The notes below the pieces were generated by a model. The model saw nothing but the letters and a program-made list of their open reading frames with translations. It was not told the DNA's origin and did no database searches. This document shows, piece by piece, positions 33,851 through 42,953 of a stretch of DNA of 64,000 nt. The stretch comes from CAYLPJ01 sp964385465 (GTDB lineage: Bacteria > Planctomycetota > Phycisphaerae > SM23-33). The DNA lies in contig CAYLPJ010000010.1 of NCBI GenBank assembly GCA_964385465.1, positions 1-64,000 on the forward strand, given 5' to 3'. The translations under genes and the position numbers were made by a program. Numbering within the stretch: position 1 is the first letter of the stretch; each line of letters starts with the position of its first letter.

Positions 33851-33879
33851 TCGACGCCGCGTTGGCGGGGTTGTAGAAT
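33851..33879 (+). promoter_or_regulatory. putative promoter of the PQQ-propeller gene
   Basis: TCGACG (33851-33856) and TAGAAT (33874-33879) are 17 bases apart; the -10 box matches five of six bases. The 10-base direct repeat GAATCGACGC (33848-33857 and 33876-33885) spans both boxes. The rest of the 407-base gap (33547-33953) shows no gene that I recognise. Confidence 0.5.
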
Positions 33880-33953
33880 CGACGCGCCCGTCGTGCCGCC
33901 TCCGGGCGTGTCCGTCCAGTGAGTCCCGCGATCCGTTACCAGGAGAACAGCCC

Positions 33954-35330
33954 GTGACCACCAACCCGTCGAAGAGCCCCCGCGTCGCACCGGCCGCGTG
34001 CGTTCTGGCGTCCGCGCTGACCCTTGCCGCCGCCGCAAGCGCCCTGCGGGGGGAGAACTGGCCCAACTGGCGCGGGCCGCGGTACGACGGCTCGTCGGCG
34101 GAGACGGGCCTTCCCGAGACATTCAGCCCCACCGAGAACGTCCTGTGGAAGGTCCGCCTGCCCGGCTGGAGCATGTCCACGCCCGTGGTCTGGGGCGACC
34201 GCGTCTTCCTGAGCTGCGCCGACCAGCGGCGGGGGAACGTCCTGGCGATGTGCTTCTCGGGGACCGACGGCAAGCTGCTGTGGTCCGAGCCGGCCGGGCG
34301 GGACCGCAAGTTCATGGGCGGGCTGCACAACGCCGCCTCGCCCTCGCCGGTGACCGACGGCAAGACGGTATGGTTCCTGTACGGCAACGGCGGGCTGCAC
34401 GCCTTCGACATGGACGGCAATCACCTCTGGGCGCGGCAGTTGGAGGAGGATTACGGCCGGTTCATCATCAAGTGGGGCTTCGCCAGCAGCCCGCTGCTGT
34501 ACGAGGGCAAGCTGTTCATTCCGGTGCTCCAGAACGTCAAGCCGGGCCGGTACGACAAGAAGAAGTCCCCCGGCGTGGCGGCGGACACGCGGAAGGGCCC
34601 GCTGGAGAGCTTCCTGCTGGGCCTGGACGCCGGGACGGGCAAGACCGTCTGGCGTCACGTCCGCAAGGTCCCCGCGGACGTCAAGGACGAGTCGACCGAG
34701 AGCTACGCGACCATGACGCCCTTCGAGGGCGACGGGCGCAAGGAGATCGTCATCCTCGGCGGCGAGCACGTCACCAGCCACGACCCGGCCACGGGAGAGG
34801 AGATCTGGCGGTGGCAGTTCACCCCGCACGAGCGGAAGGTCTGGCAGCGGACGGTCGCGCCGGTCACACCGGGCGAGGACCGCGTGTTCTTTCCCCGTTC
34901 GCGGTGGCAGTGGACCTACGGGCTCAAGCCCGCGGGGCGGACGGGCACGCTGCCCCCGGATGCCGCCTGGAAGCAGGACACCGCCCCCGGCGACGTGGCG
35001 GCCCCGCTGCTGTACAAGGGCAGGCTGTACCTGCTCAGCGGCAAGCACAAGTCGCTGACGTGCATGGAGCCCGCCACGGGCAAGGTCATCTGGTCCGGTC
35101 GGCTGGGCAGCGACTTCCGCGCCTCGCCCACCGGCGCCGACGGGAAGATCTACTGCATCGGCATGACCGGCAAGGTCTACGTCGTCGCCGCCGGCGACGA
35201 GTTCAAGCTCCTCTCCGAGATCGACATGGCCGAGAAACGCACCAAACGCTGCTACTCGACCATCGTCCCCGCCAACGGCCGACTGTACGTCCGCATGCCC
35301 GAGATGCTCTACTGCATCGGCAGGAAGTAG
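33954..35330 (+). CDS. PQQ-like beta-propeller repeat protein, secreted
   Basis: This 458-residue protein has a signal peptide (about residues 1-33) followed by the planctomycete motif ENWPNWRGPRYDGSS that opens many PQQ-like propellers. Repeated blades with a hydrophobic/Gly/Trp pattern follow: VLWKVRLPGWSMSTPVVWGDRVFL, GLHAFDMDGNHLWARQL, DAGTGKTVWRHVRK and EPATGKVIWSGRLG. PQQ binding itself is not certain. The GTG at 33954 has AGGAG in front. It begins a plus-strand run of exported proteins (Gfo/Idh/MocA, HEAT, large propeller) with gaps of 70 and 31 bases, probably co-transcribed. Confidence 0.85.
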   Translation: MTTNPSKSPRVAPAACVLASALTLAAAASALRGENWPNWRGPRYDGSSAETGLPETFSPTENVLWKVRLPGWSMSTPVVWGDRVFLSCADQRRGNVLAMCFSGTDGKLLWSEPAGRDRKFMGGLHNAASPSPVTDGKTVWFLYGNGGLHAFDMDGNHLWARQLEEDYGRFIIKWGFASSPLLYEGKLFIPVLQNVKPGRYDKKKSPGVAADTRKGPLESFLLGLDAGTGKTVWRHVRKVPADVKDESTESYATMTPFEGDGRKEIVILGGEHVTSHDPATGEEIWRWQFTPHERKVWQRTVAPVTPGEDRVFFPRSRWQWTYGLKPAGRTGTLPPDAAWKQDTAPGDVAAPLLYKGRLYLLSGKHKSLTCMEPATGKVIWSGRLGSDFRASPTGADGKIYCIGMTGKVYVVAAGDEFKLLSEIDMAEKRTKRCYSTIVPANGRLYVRMPEMLYCIGRK

Positions 35331-35400
35331 GGCGGAGAGCCCCTCTCGCCCGCCCGGAGGGTTTGAAGATGAAGTCACCGACATTCCAGGGAGACGGTCC

Positions 35401-36687
35401 ATGACGCGATCGAGATGCAGCGAGATGAGCAGGCGGGGGTTCTTGCGAACGGCCGGGGCGGCGGCCGCGGGAGCGGTGGCGGCCCCGACGGTGATTACCT
35501 CCTCGGCGCTGGGCGCCGGCGGGGCGACGCCGGCCAGCGACCGGATCGTGATGGGCACGATCGGCGTCGGCGGGCGGGGGCGCTACGACATGGGCGCGTT
35601 CATGTGGAACAATGACGTGCAGATGGTCGCCGTCTGCGAGGTCCGCGGCGACCGCCGCAAGGCCGCCAAGGCCCGTGTCGACGGCAAGTACGGCAACACC
35701 GACTGCAAGGCGTACCTCGACCTTCAGGAGATGCTCGCCCGGCCGGACATCGACGCCGTGCTGATCGCCACCGGGGACAACTGGCACTCGCTGGCGTCGA
35801 TCCTGGCGGCGCGGGCGGGCAAGGACATCTACTGCGAGAAGCCGATGAGCGTGGCGATCGCCGAGAGCCGCGCCGTCGCCGACACGATGCGGCGCTACGC
35901 GCGGATCTACCAGTGCGGCACGCAGCGGCGGAACGTGGGCAACTTCGTCTTCGCGGTGAACCTCGCCCGGACGGGCAAGCTCGGGCGGCTCCAGGCGGTC
36001 CACGCCGAGAAGGCCGGCGGGACCTCCGGCGTGCACTACACCGTCCTGCCCACCCAGCCCCAGCCGCCGCGGGAGCAGATGGACTGGAACCAATGGCTGG
36101 GGCCCTCGCCCTGGAGGCCCTACAACGCCCGCTACTACAGCCGCGGCTTCTGGAGCAGCCACGGGGACTGGTCCGGCGGGTCCATCACCGAATGGGGCAG
36201 CCACACCGTCGACCTCTGCCAGTGGGCCAACGACGCCGACGCCACCGCGCCGCTGACCTACGAGCCGGTCAACGACCGCGGCGACGTCGAGGCCGTCTAC
36301 GCCAACGGCGTCAAGCTGCACATCCGCAAGGGCCTGCGGTTCGGCTCCTGCCCGGTGCGCTTCGAGGGTGACGAGGGCTACGTCGAGACCGGCGACGCCG
36401 GCAAGATGGAGGTCCGCCCTGCCAGCCTGCTGGCCGAGCGGCGGTTCAAGGGCGGCTACCCCGCCGACGACCACGTCCGCGAGTTCCTCAACTGCGTCAG
36501 GACGCGCCAGCAGCCGGCCTCCACGGCCGACATCGCCCACCACTCGATCACCGCCTGCCACTGCGCGAACATCGCCGTCCGCCTCGGGCGGAAGGTCACC
36601 TGGGACCCCGCCGCCGAGCGGTTCGTCGACGACGAGGACGCCAACCGCCTCGTCTCCCGCGCCTACCGCCAGCCGTGGCACCTGTAA
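35401..36687 (+). CDS. TAT-exported Gfo/Idh/MocA family oxidoreductase
   Basis: This 428-residue dehydrogenase has a twin-arginine leader (MSRRGFLRTAG, then an Ala-rich stretch). The NAD(P)-binding fold has IGTIGVGGRGRY, and the EKP lysine motif appears in CEKPMSVAIAE. QPPREQMDWNQWLGPSPWRPY is typical of the planctomycete exported subset. These proteins act on sugars or other polyols in the periplasm and may carry NADP(H) tightly bound. Substrate unknown. It follows the PQQ propeller after 70 bases. Confidence 0.9.
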   Translation: MTRSRCSEMSRRGFLRTAGAAAAGAVAAPTVITSSALGAGGATPASDRIVMGTIGVGGRGRYDMGAFMWNNDVQMVAVCEVRGDRRKAAKARVDGKYGNTDCKAYLDLQEMLARPDIDAVLIATGDNWHSLASILAARAGKDIYCEKPMSVAIAESRAVADTMRRYARIYQCGTQRRNVGNFVFAVNLARTGKLGRLQAVHAEKAGGTSGVHYTVLPTQPQPPREQMDWNQWLGPSPWRPYNARYYSRGFWSSHGDWSGGSITEWGSHTVDLCQWANDADATAPLTYEPVNDRGDVEAVYANGVKLHIRKGLRFGSCPVRFEGDEGYVETGDAGKMEVRPASLLAERRFKGGYPADDHVREFLNCVRTRQQPASTADIAHHSITACHCANIAVRLGRKVTWDPAAERFVDDEDANRLVSRAYRQPWHL

Positions 36688-36718
36688 GCCGCGCCCGTTC
36701 CCCGAAGGAGAATCGGAT

Positions 36719-39196
36719 ATGATCCCCCGCATCCGGGATATTGCCGTCGGTCTCGCCCTGATCCTCGCCCTTGCCGCCGGGGCCGCCCCGGGCCGCGGCG
36801 TCGGCACCGAGGCCCCGCCGAAAGACCCCGCCGCCCGCAAGGCGCTGGAGAAGAAGCTGATCGCGACGATCTCCGGCGACGCGGAGTTCATCGACAAGCA
36901 CAAGGCCTGCCGCCGGCTCCGCACGGTGGGCAGCCCGGCCTGCGTGCCCGCCCTGGCGAAGCTGCTGGACGACGAGAAGCTCTCGCACATGGCCCGCTAC
37001 GCCCTCGAGCCCATGAGCTGCCCCGAGGCCGGCAGGGCCCTCCGCGACGCCCTCGCCTCGACGACCGGGGCCCGCCGGATCGGCGTGATCGCCTCGGTCG
37101 GCTTCCGCCGCGATGGCAAGGCGACCGCCGCGCTGGTCAAGCTGCTCGCCGCCGACGAGGCCACCGCCTCGGCCGCCGCGGCGGCGCTGGGACGCATCGC
37201 CGACGCCGACGCCCTCGCCGCCCTCAAGGACCTCCGGGCACCTGCCGAAGGCGCCCTCGCCGCCGCGGCCGCGAGGGCGTCGCTGACCGCGGCCCAGCGC
37301 CTCATCGCGGCCGGGGAGCTCGACGCCGCCGCCGGCATCTACACCGACCTGGGATCCGCCAACCAGCCCGACCACATCCGGCGGGGCGCGTTTGTGGGCC
37401 TGCTGGCCGCCGAACCGGACAAGGCGCCGGCCCGCGTGGTGGAGGCCCTCGGCAGCGACGACGCGACGCTCCGCGCCGTGGCCATCGACCGCATCGCGTC
37501 GATCGACGCGCCCGGGTCGGGAAAGCAGTTCGCAGGCAAGCTGCCCGCCCTCGAACCCGACGTGCAGGTGCTGCTGATCGGCGCCCTGGCCGGCCGCCGC
37601 GACCCGGCCGTCAGGCAGGCCGTCACCGCCGCCGCCGGCAGCGAGGTCCCCGCGGTCCGCACCGCGGCCGTCCGGACGCTGGGCACCGTCGGCGACGCCT
37701 CGACCGCGGCCGTGCTCTGCAAGGCCGCCGCGGCCGGGCAGACGCGCCAGGAGAAGCTCGCCGCCGCCGCGAGCCTGCGGGCGCTGGACGCCGACGGCGT
37801 CAACGAGGCCCTGCTGGCTCACCTGAAGCGGGCCCCGGCCGCGGAGCGCCCGGCCGTGATGCAGGCGCTGGTCGAGCGGAGCGTCCCCGACGCGACGGCG
37901 GACTTGCTCGGCGAGGCCCGCGCCGAGGATGCCGGCGTCCGCGCCGCGGCGTTCAAGGCCCTCGGCAGCCTTGCCGCCCCGAAGGACCTGCCCACGCTCG
38001 TGAGCTTCCTGCTCCGCCAGGACGACCCCGCCGCACGCACGCAGGCGGAACGCGCCGTCGTGCTCGTCGCGCGGAAGGTCACTCCGCCGGCCGAGCGATC
38101 CGGGGCCGTTCTCGCCGCCCTCAAGTCCGTCAAGGAGCCCGAGCGGAAGGCCTCGCTGCTCCGCGTGCTGGGCGGGATCGCCGACGCGGCGGCCCTGGAA
38201 GCCGTTCGGACCGCCGCGGGCGCCGAGGACGAGGCCGTCCGCGATGCCGCCGTTCGCGCCCTGGCGGACTGGCCCGCCCCGGCCGCCGTCGACGCGCTGC
38301 TGGAGGTCATTGCCGACACCGAAAGCACAACCCACCGCGTGCTGGCCCTGCGCGGGGCGGTGCGGTTGCTGGGCGGGGGGGACGTGCCCGCCGAAGAGGC
38401 CCTGGCGTCCTACCGCCGGCTGCTGGAGATCGCCGCCCGCCCGGCCGACAAGCGGCTGGTGCTGGCCGGCGTGGCGAAGCTGGCCCATCCCGGCGCGGCC
38501 GAGCTGGTCGAGCCGCTTCTCGGCGACGGCGCCGTCGGCAGCGAGGCGGAGCTGGCCCTGCTGGGCATCGCCGAGGGCCTGGCGACCACGGCCCCGGAGG
38601 AGGCCCGCGCCCTGGCCGAGAAGCTCGACGCCCGCAGCAGGAGCGCCAAGGTTCGCAAGGGCGCCGCAACGGTCATCGACCGCGTCGAGAAGTTCGAGGA
38701 CTACCTCGTCGCCTGGCAGCTCGCGGGGCCGTACCGGGGGCGCTTCGGCGGGCTGCTGAGCAAGAAGTTCCCCCCGGAGAAGCGGGCGGGCAAGGGCGTC
38801 GAGTGGCGGAAGATCGCCGCCGGCGGCGACCCCGAGAAGCCGTTCATGGTCGACCTGGCCGGCGCGCTCGGCGAGGCCTCCGCCGCCGCCTACGCCAGGG
38901 GGTTCGTCCACGTCGGCGACCTTCAGCCCGCCCGGCTGGAACTGGGTGCCGACGACGGCAGCAAGGTCTGGCTGAACGGCAAGCAGGTGCATGCCGACGG
39001 CGAGGGCGGGGCGGCCGAGCCGGGCGAGCACAAGATCAGCGTGACCCTCCGCGCCGGCTGGAACGAGCTGCTGGTGAAGATCACGCAGGACAAGGGCCCG
39101 TGGGAGTTCTGCCTCCGCATCCGCACGCCCGACGGGGGGGGCATCGAGGGGCTCCGCACCAGCGCGGCGCCGCCGGCTTCGCACGCCAAACGGTAG
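36719..39196 (+). CDS. HEAT-repeat secreted protein
   Basis: The 825-residue protein has a signal peptide (about 1-25) and a long helical array. Units like ACVPALAKLLDDEKLSHMARYALEPM, VRTAAVRTLGTVGDASTAAVL and AVRDAAVRALADWPAPAAVDALLEVI are HEAT/PBS-lyase repeats. About 130 C-terminal residues form a separate beta domain (WQLAGPYRGRF... and VHVGDLQPARLELGADDGSKVWLNGKQV), similar to the carbohydrate-binding/jelly-roll modules seen at the ends of planctomycete proteins. Probably a scaffold or adaptor for envelope complexes. GAAGGAG stands ahead of the ATG, 31 bases after the Gfo gene. Confidence 0.8.
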   Translation: MIPRIRDIAVGLALILALAAGAAPGRGVGTEAPPKDPAARKALEKKLIATISGDAEFIDKHKACRRLRTVGSPACVPALAKLLDDEKLSHMARYALEPMSCPEAGRALRDALASTTGARRIGVIASVGFRRDGKATAALVKLLAADEATASAAAAALGRIADADALAALKDLRAPAEGALAAAAARASLTAAQRLIAAGELDAAAGIYTDLGSANQPDHIRRGAFVGLLAAEPDKAPARVVEALGSDDATLRAVAIDRIASIDAPGSGKQFAGKLPALEPDVQVLLIGALAGRRDPAVRQAVTAAAGSEVPAVRTAAVRTLGTVGDASTAAVLCKAAAAGQTRQEKLAAAASLRALDADGVNEALLAHLKRAPAAERPAVMQALVERSVPDATADLLGEARAEDAGVRAAAFKALGSLAAPKDLPTLVSFLLRQDDPAARTQAERAVVLVARKVTPPAERSGAVLAALKSVKEPERKASLLRVLGGIADAAALEAVRTAAGAEDEAVRDAAVRALADWPAPAAVDALLEVIADTESTTHRVLALRGAVRLLGGGDVPAEEALASYRRLLEIAARPADKRLVLAGVAKLAHPGAAELVEPLLGDGAVGSEAELALLGIAEGLATTAPEEARALAEKLDARSRSAKVRKGAATVIDRVEKFEDYLVAWQLAGPYRGRFGGLLSKKFPPEKRAGKGVEWRKIAAGGDPEKPFMVDLAGALGEASAAAYARGFVHVGDLQPARLELGADDGSKVWLNGKQVHADGEGGAAEPGEHKISVTLRAGWNELLVKITQDKGPWEFCLRIRTPDGGGIEGLRTSAAPPASHAKR

Positions 39197-39322
39197 CCCC
39201 GGTTGGCGGAAGGTATTCGTCTGGGCTCCGCGGCGGCGGGACGGTAGGATCGGCGTATGCCGCCCGCCCGGGCCGTGGGCCCGGCGGGACGGCCTCACCC
39301 CAGCGAAATGGAACCCGAGAGC

Positions 39323-42300
39323 ATGCGTAGAATCCTCCCGTTCGCGATGGCCCTTGCGGCGTGCCTGACCGCCGCACCGACCCCCGCGGCCGACTGGCCC
39401 GCGTGGCGATGCGACGCGCACCGCTCGGCCGAGACGGCCGCCTTGCCCGCCGAACTGCACCTTCAGTGGCAGCGCAGGCTGCCGGCCCCTCGGGCGGCCT
39501 GGCCGGAGAGCCAGCACAAGCTCCAGTTCGACGCGTCCTACGAACCCGTCGCCGCCGGCGGGCGCCTGTTCGTGCCCTCGATGGTGCGCGACAGCGTGAC
39601 GGCCTACAGCCTGGCCACGGGCGAGCGGCTCTGGCGGTTCTATGCCGACGGCCCGGTGCGTTTCGCGCCGGTCGCGGCCGGGCGGAGCCTCTATGTCGTC
39701 ACCGACGCCGGCCGGCTGATCTGCCTGAGCCAGGAAGACGGCACGGTGCGCTGGGCGTTCGACGGCGCGCCGGACGGGCGGAAAGTTCTCGGCAACGACC
39801 GGCTGGTGTCGATGTGGCCGGCTCGCGGGGCGCCGGTCGTCGCCGACGGCGCGGTCTACTTCGCCGCGGGCATCTGGCCGTTCATGGGCACCTTCCTCTA
39901 CGCCGTCGATGCCGACACCGGCCGGGAGCTCTGGTGCAACAGCGCTGCCGGCACGGTCTGGATGCGCCAGCCGCACAAGGGCGCCGTCTCCTTCGCCGCG
40001 CTGGCGCCGCAGGGCTACCTCGCCCTCGCCGGCGAGCGGCTGGTGGTTCCCTGCGGTCGGGCCACGCCGGCGGTGTTCGACCGCGAGACCGGGCGGATGC
40101 TGTCGTTCAACTTCGAGAAGCGCCTGGGCGGCTACGCCGTCGCCGCCCGCGGCGAGGCGTACGTCAACAGCGGCAGCGTGTTCGCGCTCGATGGCGGGCG
40201 CGTGCTCCGCCCGTTCCCGGCGACGATCGTCACCGACGAACTGATGATCGGCGTGATCGGCAAGCGGCTGATCGGGCGGGAGCCGGCCGGCAAGCTGAAG
40301 ACGCGCTTCCGGGCCGCCGTGCCGTTCGCCCGCGCCGAGCTCAAGGCCGGCGGGCGGATCTTCGGCTGCGACGGCGCGAAGATCGCCGCGGTCGAGCTGC
40401 CCGCCGCCGACGCCGAGACCGCCCGGGCGGTCTGGCAGGCCGAGGCGCCCGCGCCGGTCTGGCGGATGCTCGCCGCCGACGGGCGGCTGCTTGTGGTGAC
40501 CGTCGCCGGCGACCTGCTCTGCTACGGGGCCGCCGCCGGCGAGGCCAGGCGCTACCCCGCGCCGCCGGAGGCCCCGGCCGCGGGCGAGGACGCCCCCGGG
40601 CGGCCCGGCCGGCGGACGTACACGGTGATCTTCGGCGCCGCCGGCCGAGGGCAGGCCGTCCGCAGCGCCCTGGCCGATCCGGGCTGCCACGTGCTGGCCG
40701 TCGATCCCGATCCGTCCAAGGTCCGCGCGCTGCGGGAGGAGATGGACGCCGCGGGCCTCTACGGGCGGCGCATCGCCGCCCTGGTCGGCGACGCCGCCAC
40801 GCTGCGCCTGCCCCGCTACTTCGCCCATCGCGTGCTGCTCGCCCCGGCCGAGGCCGCCAGGGCCCCGGGCGACGCGGAACTGGCCGGGCGGGTGTTCTCC
40901 TGGCTCCGCCCCTACGGCGGCCGGGCCGAGTTGGGCGGCGCCGACGCCGCCCGGGTCGAGGCGGTGGCGGCGATGAAGCTTCCCGGCTCGGGCGTCGAGG
41001 CCGTCGGGTCCGGCGAGGCGCAGCGGCTGGTGCTGATCCGCCGCGGCCCGCTGCCGGGCTCGGCGCCGTGGACGCACCAGTACGCCGACGCGACGAACAG
41101 CGTCATCGGCGCCGACGACCGCGTGCGTGCGCCGCTGGGGCTGCTCTGGTTCGGCGGGCCGCCGAACGACGACATCCTGCCCCGCCACGGCCACGGGCCC
41201 AGCCCGCAGGTCGCCGGGGGGCGGCTGGTCATCGAGGGCCCGGACATCCTTCGCGCGGTGGACGTCTACACCGGGGCGCTGCTGTGGCAGCGGCGGCTGC
41301 CGCGGATCGGCGAGTACCACGACAACACCGACCACCAGCCCGGCGCGGGGGGGATCGGAGGCAACTACGTCACGCTGGCCGACGCGGTGTACGTGGCGTA
41401 CGGCAAGGTCGGCCTGCGGCTGGACCCGTGCACCGGGGAGACGGTCCGGGAGTTCGCCCTCCCGGAGATCGACGGCGCCCGCCCGCACTGGGGGTACATC
41501 GGCGTGTCCGGGGACGTGCTGCTCGCCGGGGCCGCCCCGCTGGACGTCCGCGGCAAGTACGACCGCCGCGGGCGGAAGCTGCTGGGCGTGACCGTGGCCG
41601 ACAACGCCCGGTACGGCGTCGCCAGCACGCACCTGGTGGCCATGGACCGCCACAGCGGCAAGGTGCTCTGGCAGCGGCGGGCCGAGCGGAACTTCCGCCA
41701 CAACGCCATCGTCGCCGGGGCGGGGAAGGTCTTCTGCCTCGACCGCATCAGCGACCAGCGGCGGGAGTTCCTCAAGCGCCGCGGGCGCCAGACCGACGCC
41801 GGCGGCGAGCTGCTGGCGCTGGAGCTTGCCACCGGCAAGGTGCTCTGGCGGGTGGAGCGGGACATCTTCGGCACGTGGCTGGGCTACTCCCGCCGGCACG
41901 ATGTGCTCCTCCAGGCCGGCAGCAGGTTCCGCGACCGCGAGCCCGACGAGGCCGGGCGCGGCATGGCCGCCTACCGCGGCGCCGACGGCAGGCTGCTGTG
42001 GCAGGACCTGAAGGTCGCCTACGGCGGGCCGCCGATGCTGTGGGGCGAGCGGATCATCTGCCAGGGCCCGGCCTTCGAGCTGCTGACCGGCAAGCCCGCC
42101 CGGCGGGTCAGCGCCGTCACCGGCGCCGAGCACGCATGGGACTTCCAGCGGACGTACGGGTGCAACACGGCCATCGGCAGCCGCCACCTGCTGACGTTCC
42201 GCAGCGGCGCGGCCGGGTACTACGACCTGCTCCGCGACGGCGGGACGGGGAATTTCGGGGGGTTCAAGTCGAGCTGCACGTCGAACCTGATCGCCGCCGA

Positions 42301-42943
42301 CGGCGTGCTGAGCGCCCCGGACTACACGCGGACGTGCACGTGCGCGTACCAGAACCAGGCGTCGCTGGCGCTGGTGCCCATGCCGGACGCCGAGACGTGG
42401 ACGTTCAGCAGCTACGGCTACGACGGCAAGCCGGTGCGGCGCGTGGGGCTGAACTTCGGCGCCCCCGGCGACCGCCGCACCGACGGCGGGACGCTCTGGC
42501 TGGACTGCCCCAGCGTCGGCGGGCGAAGCCCCGACGTGCCCGTGCGGATGCAGCCGAAGGCCCCCGCGACCTTCCGCCACCACTCGCTGCGGCTGCACGG
42601 CGGGGCGCTGCCGTGGGTCGCCGGCTCGGGCGTCGAGGGCGTCCGGCGGATCACGGTCTCCCTCGGCAAGGACGCCGGCGAGGCGGCCTATACCGTGCGG
42701 CTGGTCTTCGCGGAGATGAACGAGGCGGTCGAACCCGGCGAGCGGGTCTTCGACGTCGCCCTCAACGGGCGGAAGGCGCTGGAGGCCTTCGACCCCGTCG
42801 CCGCCGCCGGCGGGGCGCGGCGCGGCGTCGTCCGCGAGGTCCGCGACATCCCCGGCGAGGGCGAGCTGACCGTGGAACTGACCGCGGCGCCGGGCAAGCT
42901 GCCCGCCACGCTCAGCGGCCTGGAGATCATCCGCCAGCCGTAG
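39323..42943 (+). CDS. PQQ-like propeller with Rossmann-like insertion and malectin-type C-terminus
   Basis: The 1,206-residue protein has a signal peptide (about 1-22). The first propeller runs to about residue 420. At about 430-575 sits a Rossmann-type segment: YTVIFGAAGRGQA, an acidic strand LAVDPDPSKVRALREEMDAAGLYG and GDAATLRLP, which resembles methyltransferases. The propeller then resumes (LYTGALLWQRRLPRIGEYH and others) to about residue 1060. A malectin-like domain with LRLHGGALPWVAGSGVEG ends the chain. The methyltransferase-like part lacks clear catalytic residues. An ATG at 39308 in the same frame would add five residues; I chose 39323 because it starts the signal peptide. Function unknown, but the location in an export operon suggests carbohydrate binding. 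Confidence 0.75.
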   Translation: MRRILPFAMALAACLTAAPTPAADWPAWRCDAHRSAETAALPAELHLQWQRRLPAPRAAWPESQHKLQFDASYEPVAAGGRLFVPSMVRDSVTAYSLATGERLWRFYADGPVRFAPVAAGRSLYVVTDAGRLICLSQEDGTVRWAFDGAPDGRKVLGNDRLVSMWPARGAPVVADGAVYFAAGIWPFMGTFLYAVDADTGRELWCNSAAGTVWMRQPHKGAVSFAALAPQGYLALAGERLVVPCGRATPAVFDRETGRMLSFNFEKRLGGYAVAARGEAYVNSGSVFALDGGRVLRPFPATIVTDELMIGVIGKRLIGREPAGKLKTRFRAAVPFARAELKAGGRIFGCDGAKIAAVELPAADAETARAVWQAEAPAPVWRMLAADGRLLVVTVAGDLLCYGAAAGEARRYPAPPEAPAAGEDAPGRPGRRTYTVIFGAAGRGQAVRSALADPGCHVLAVDPDPSKVRALREEMDAAGLYGRRIAALVGDAATLRLPRYFAHRVLLAPAEAARAPGDAELAGRVFSWLRPYGGRAELGGADAARVEAVAAMKLPGSGVEAVGSGEAQRLVLIRRGPLPGSAPWTHQYADATNSVIGADDRVRAPLGLLWFGGPPNDDILPRHGHGPSPQVAGGRLVIEGPDILRAVDVYTGALLWQRRLPRIGEYHDNTDHQPGAGGIGGNYVTLADAVYVAYGKVGLRLDPCTGETVREFALPEIDGARPHWGYIGVSGDVLLAGAAPLDVRGKYDRRGRKLLGVTVADNARYGVASTHLVAMDRHSGKVLWQRRAERNFRHNAIVAGAGKVFCLDRISDQRREFLKRRGRQTDAGGELLALELATGKVLWRVERDIFGTWLGYSRRHDVLLQAGSRFRDREPDEAGRGMAAYRGADGRLLWQDLKVAYGGPPMLWGERIICQGPAFELLTGKPARRVSAVTGAEHAWDFQRTYGCNTAIGSRHLLTFRSGAAGYYDLLRDGGTGNFGGFKSSCTSNLIAADGVLSAPDYTRTCTCAYQNQASLALVPMPDAETWTFSSYGYDGKPVRRVGLNFGAPGDRRTDGGTLWLDCPSVGGRSPDVPVRMQPKAPATFRHHSLRLHGGALPWVAGSGVEGVRRITVSLGKDAGEAAYTVRLVFAEMNEAVEPGERVFDVALNGRKALEAFDPVAAAGGARRGVVREVRDIPGEGELTVELTAAPGKLPATLSGLEIIRQP

Positions 42944-42953
42944 TCGCGGCCGC

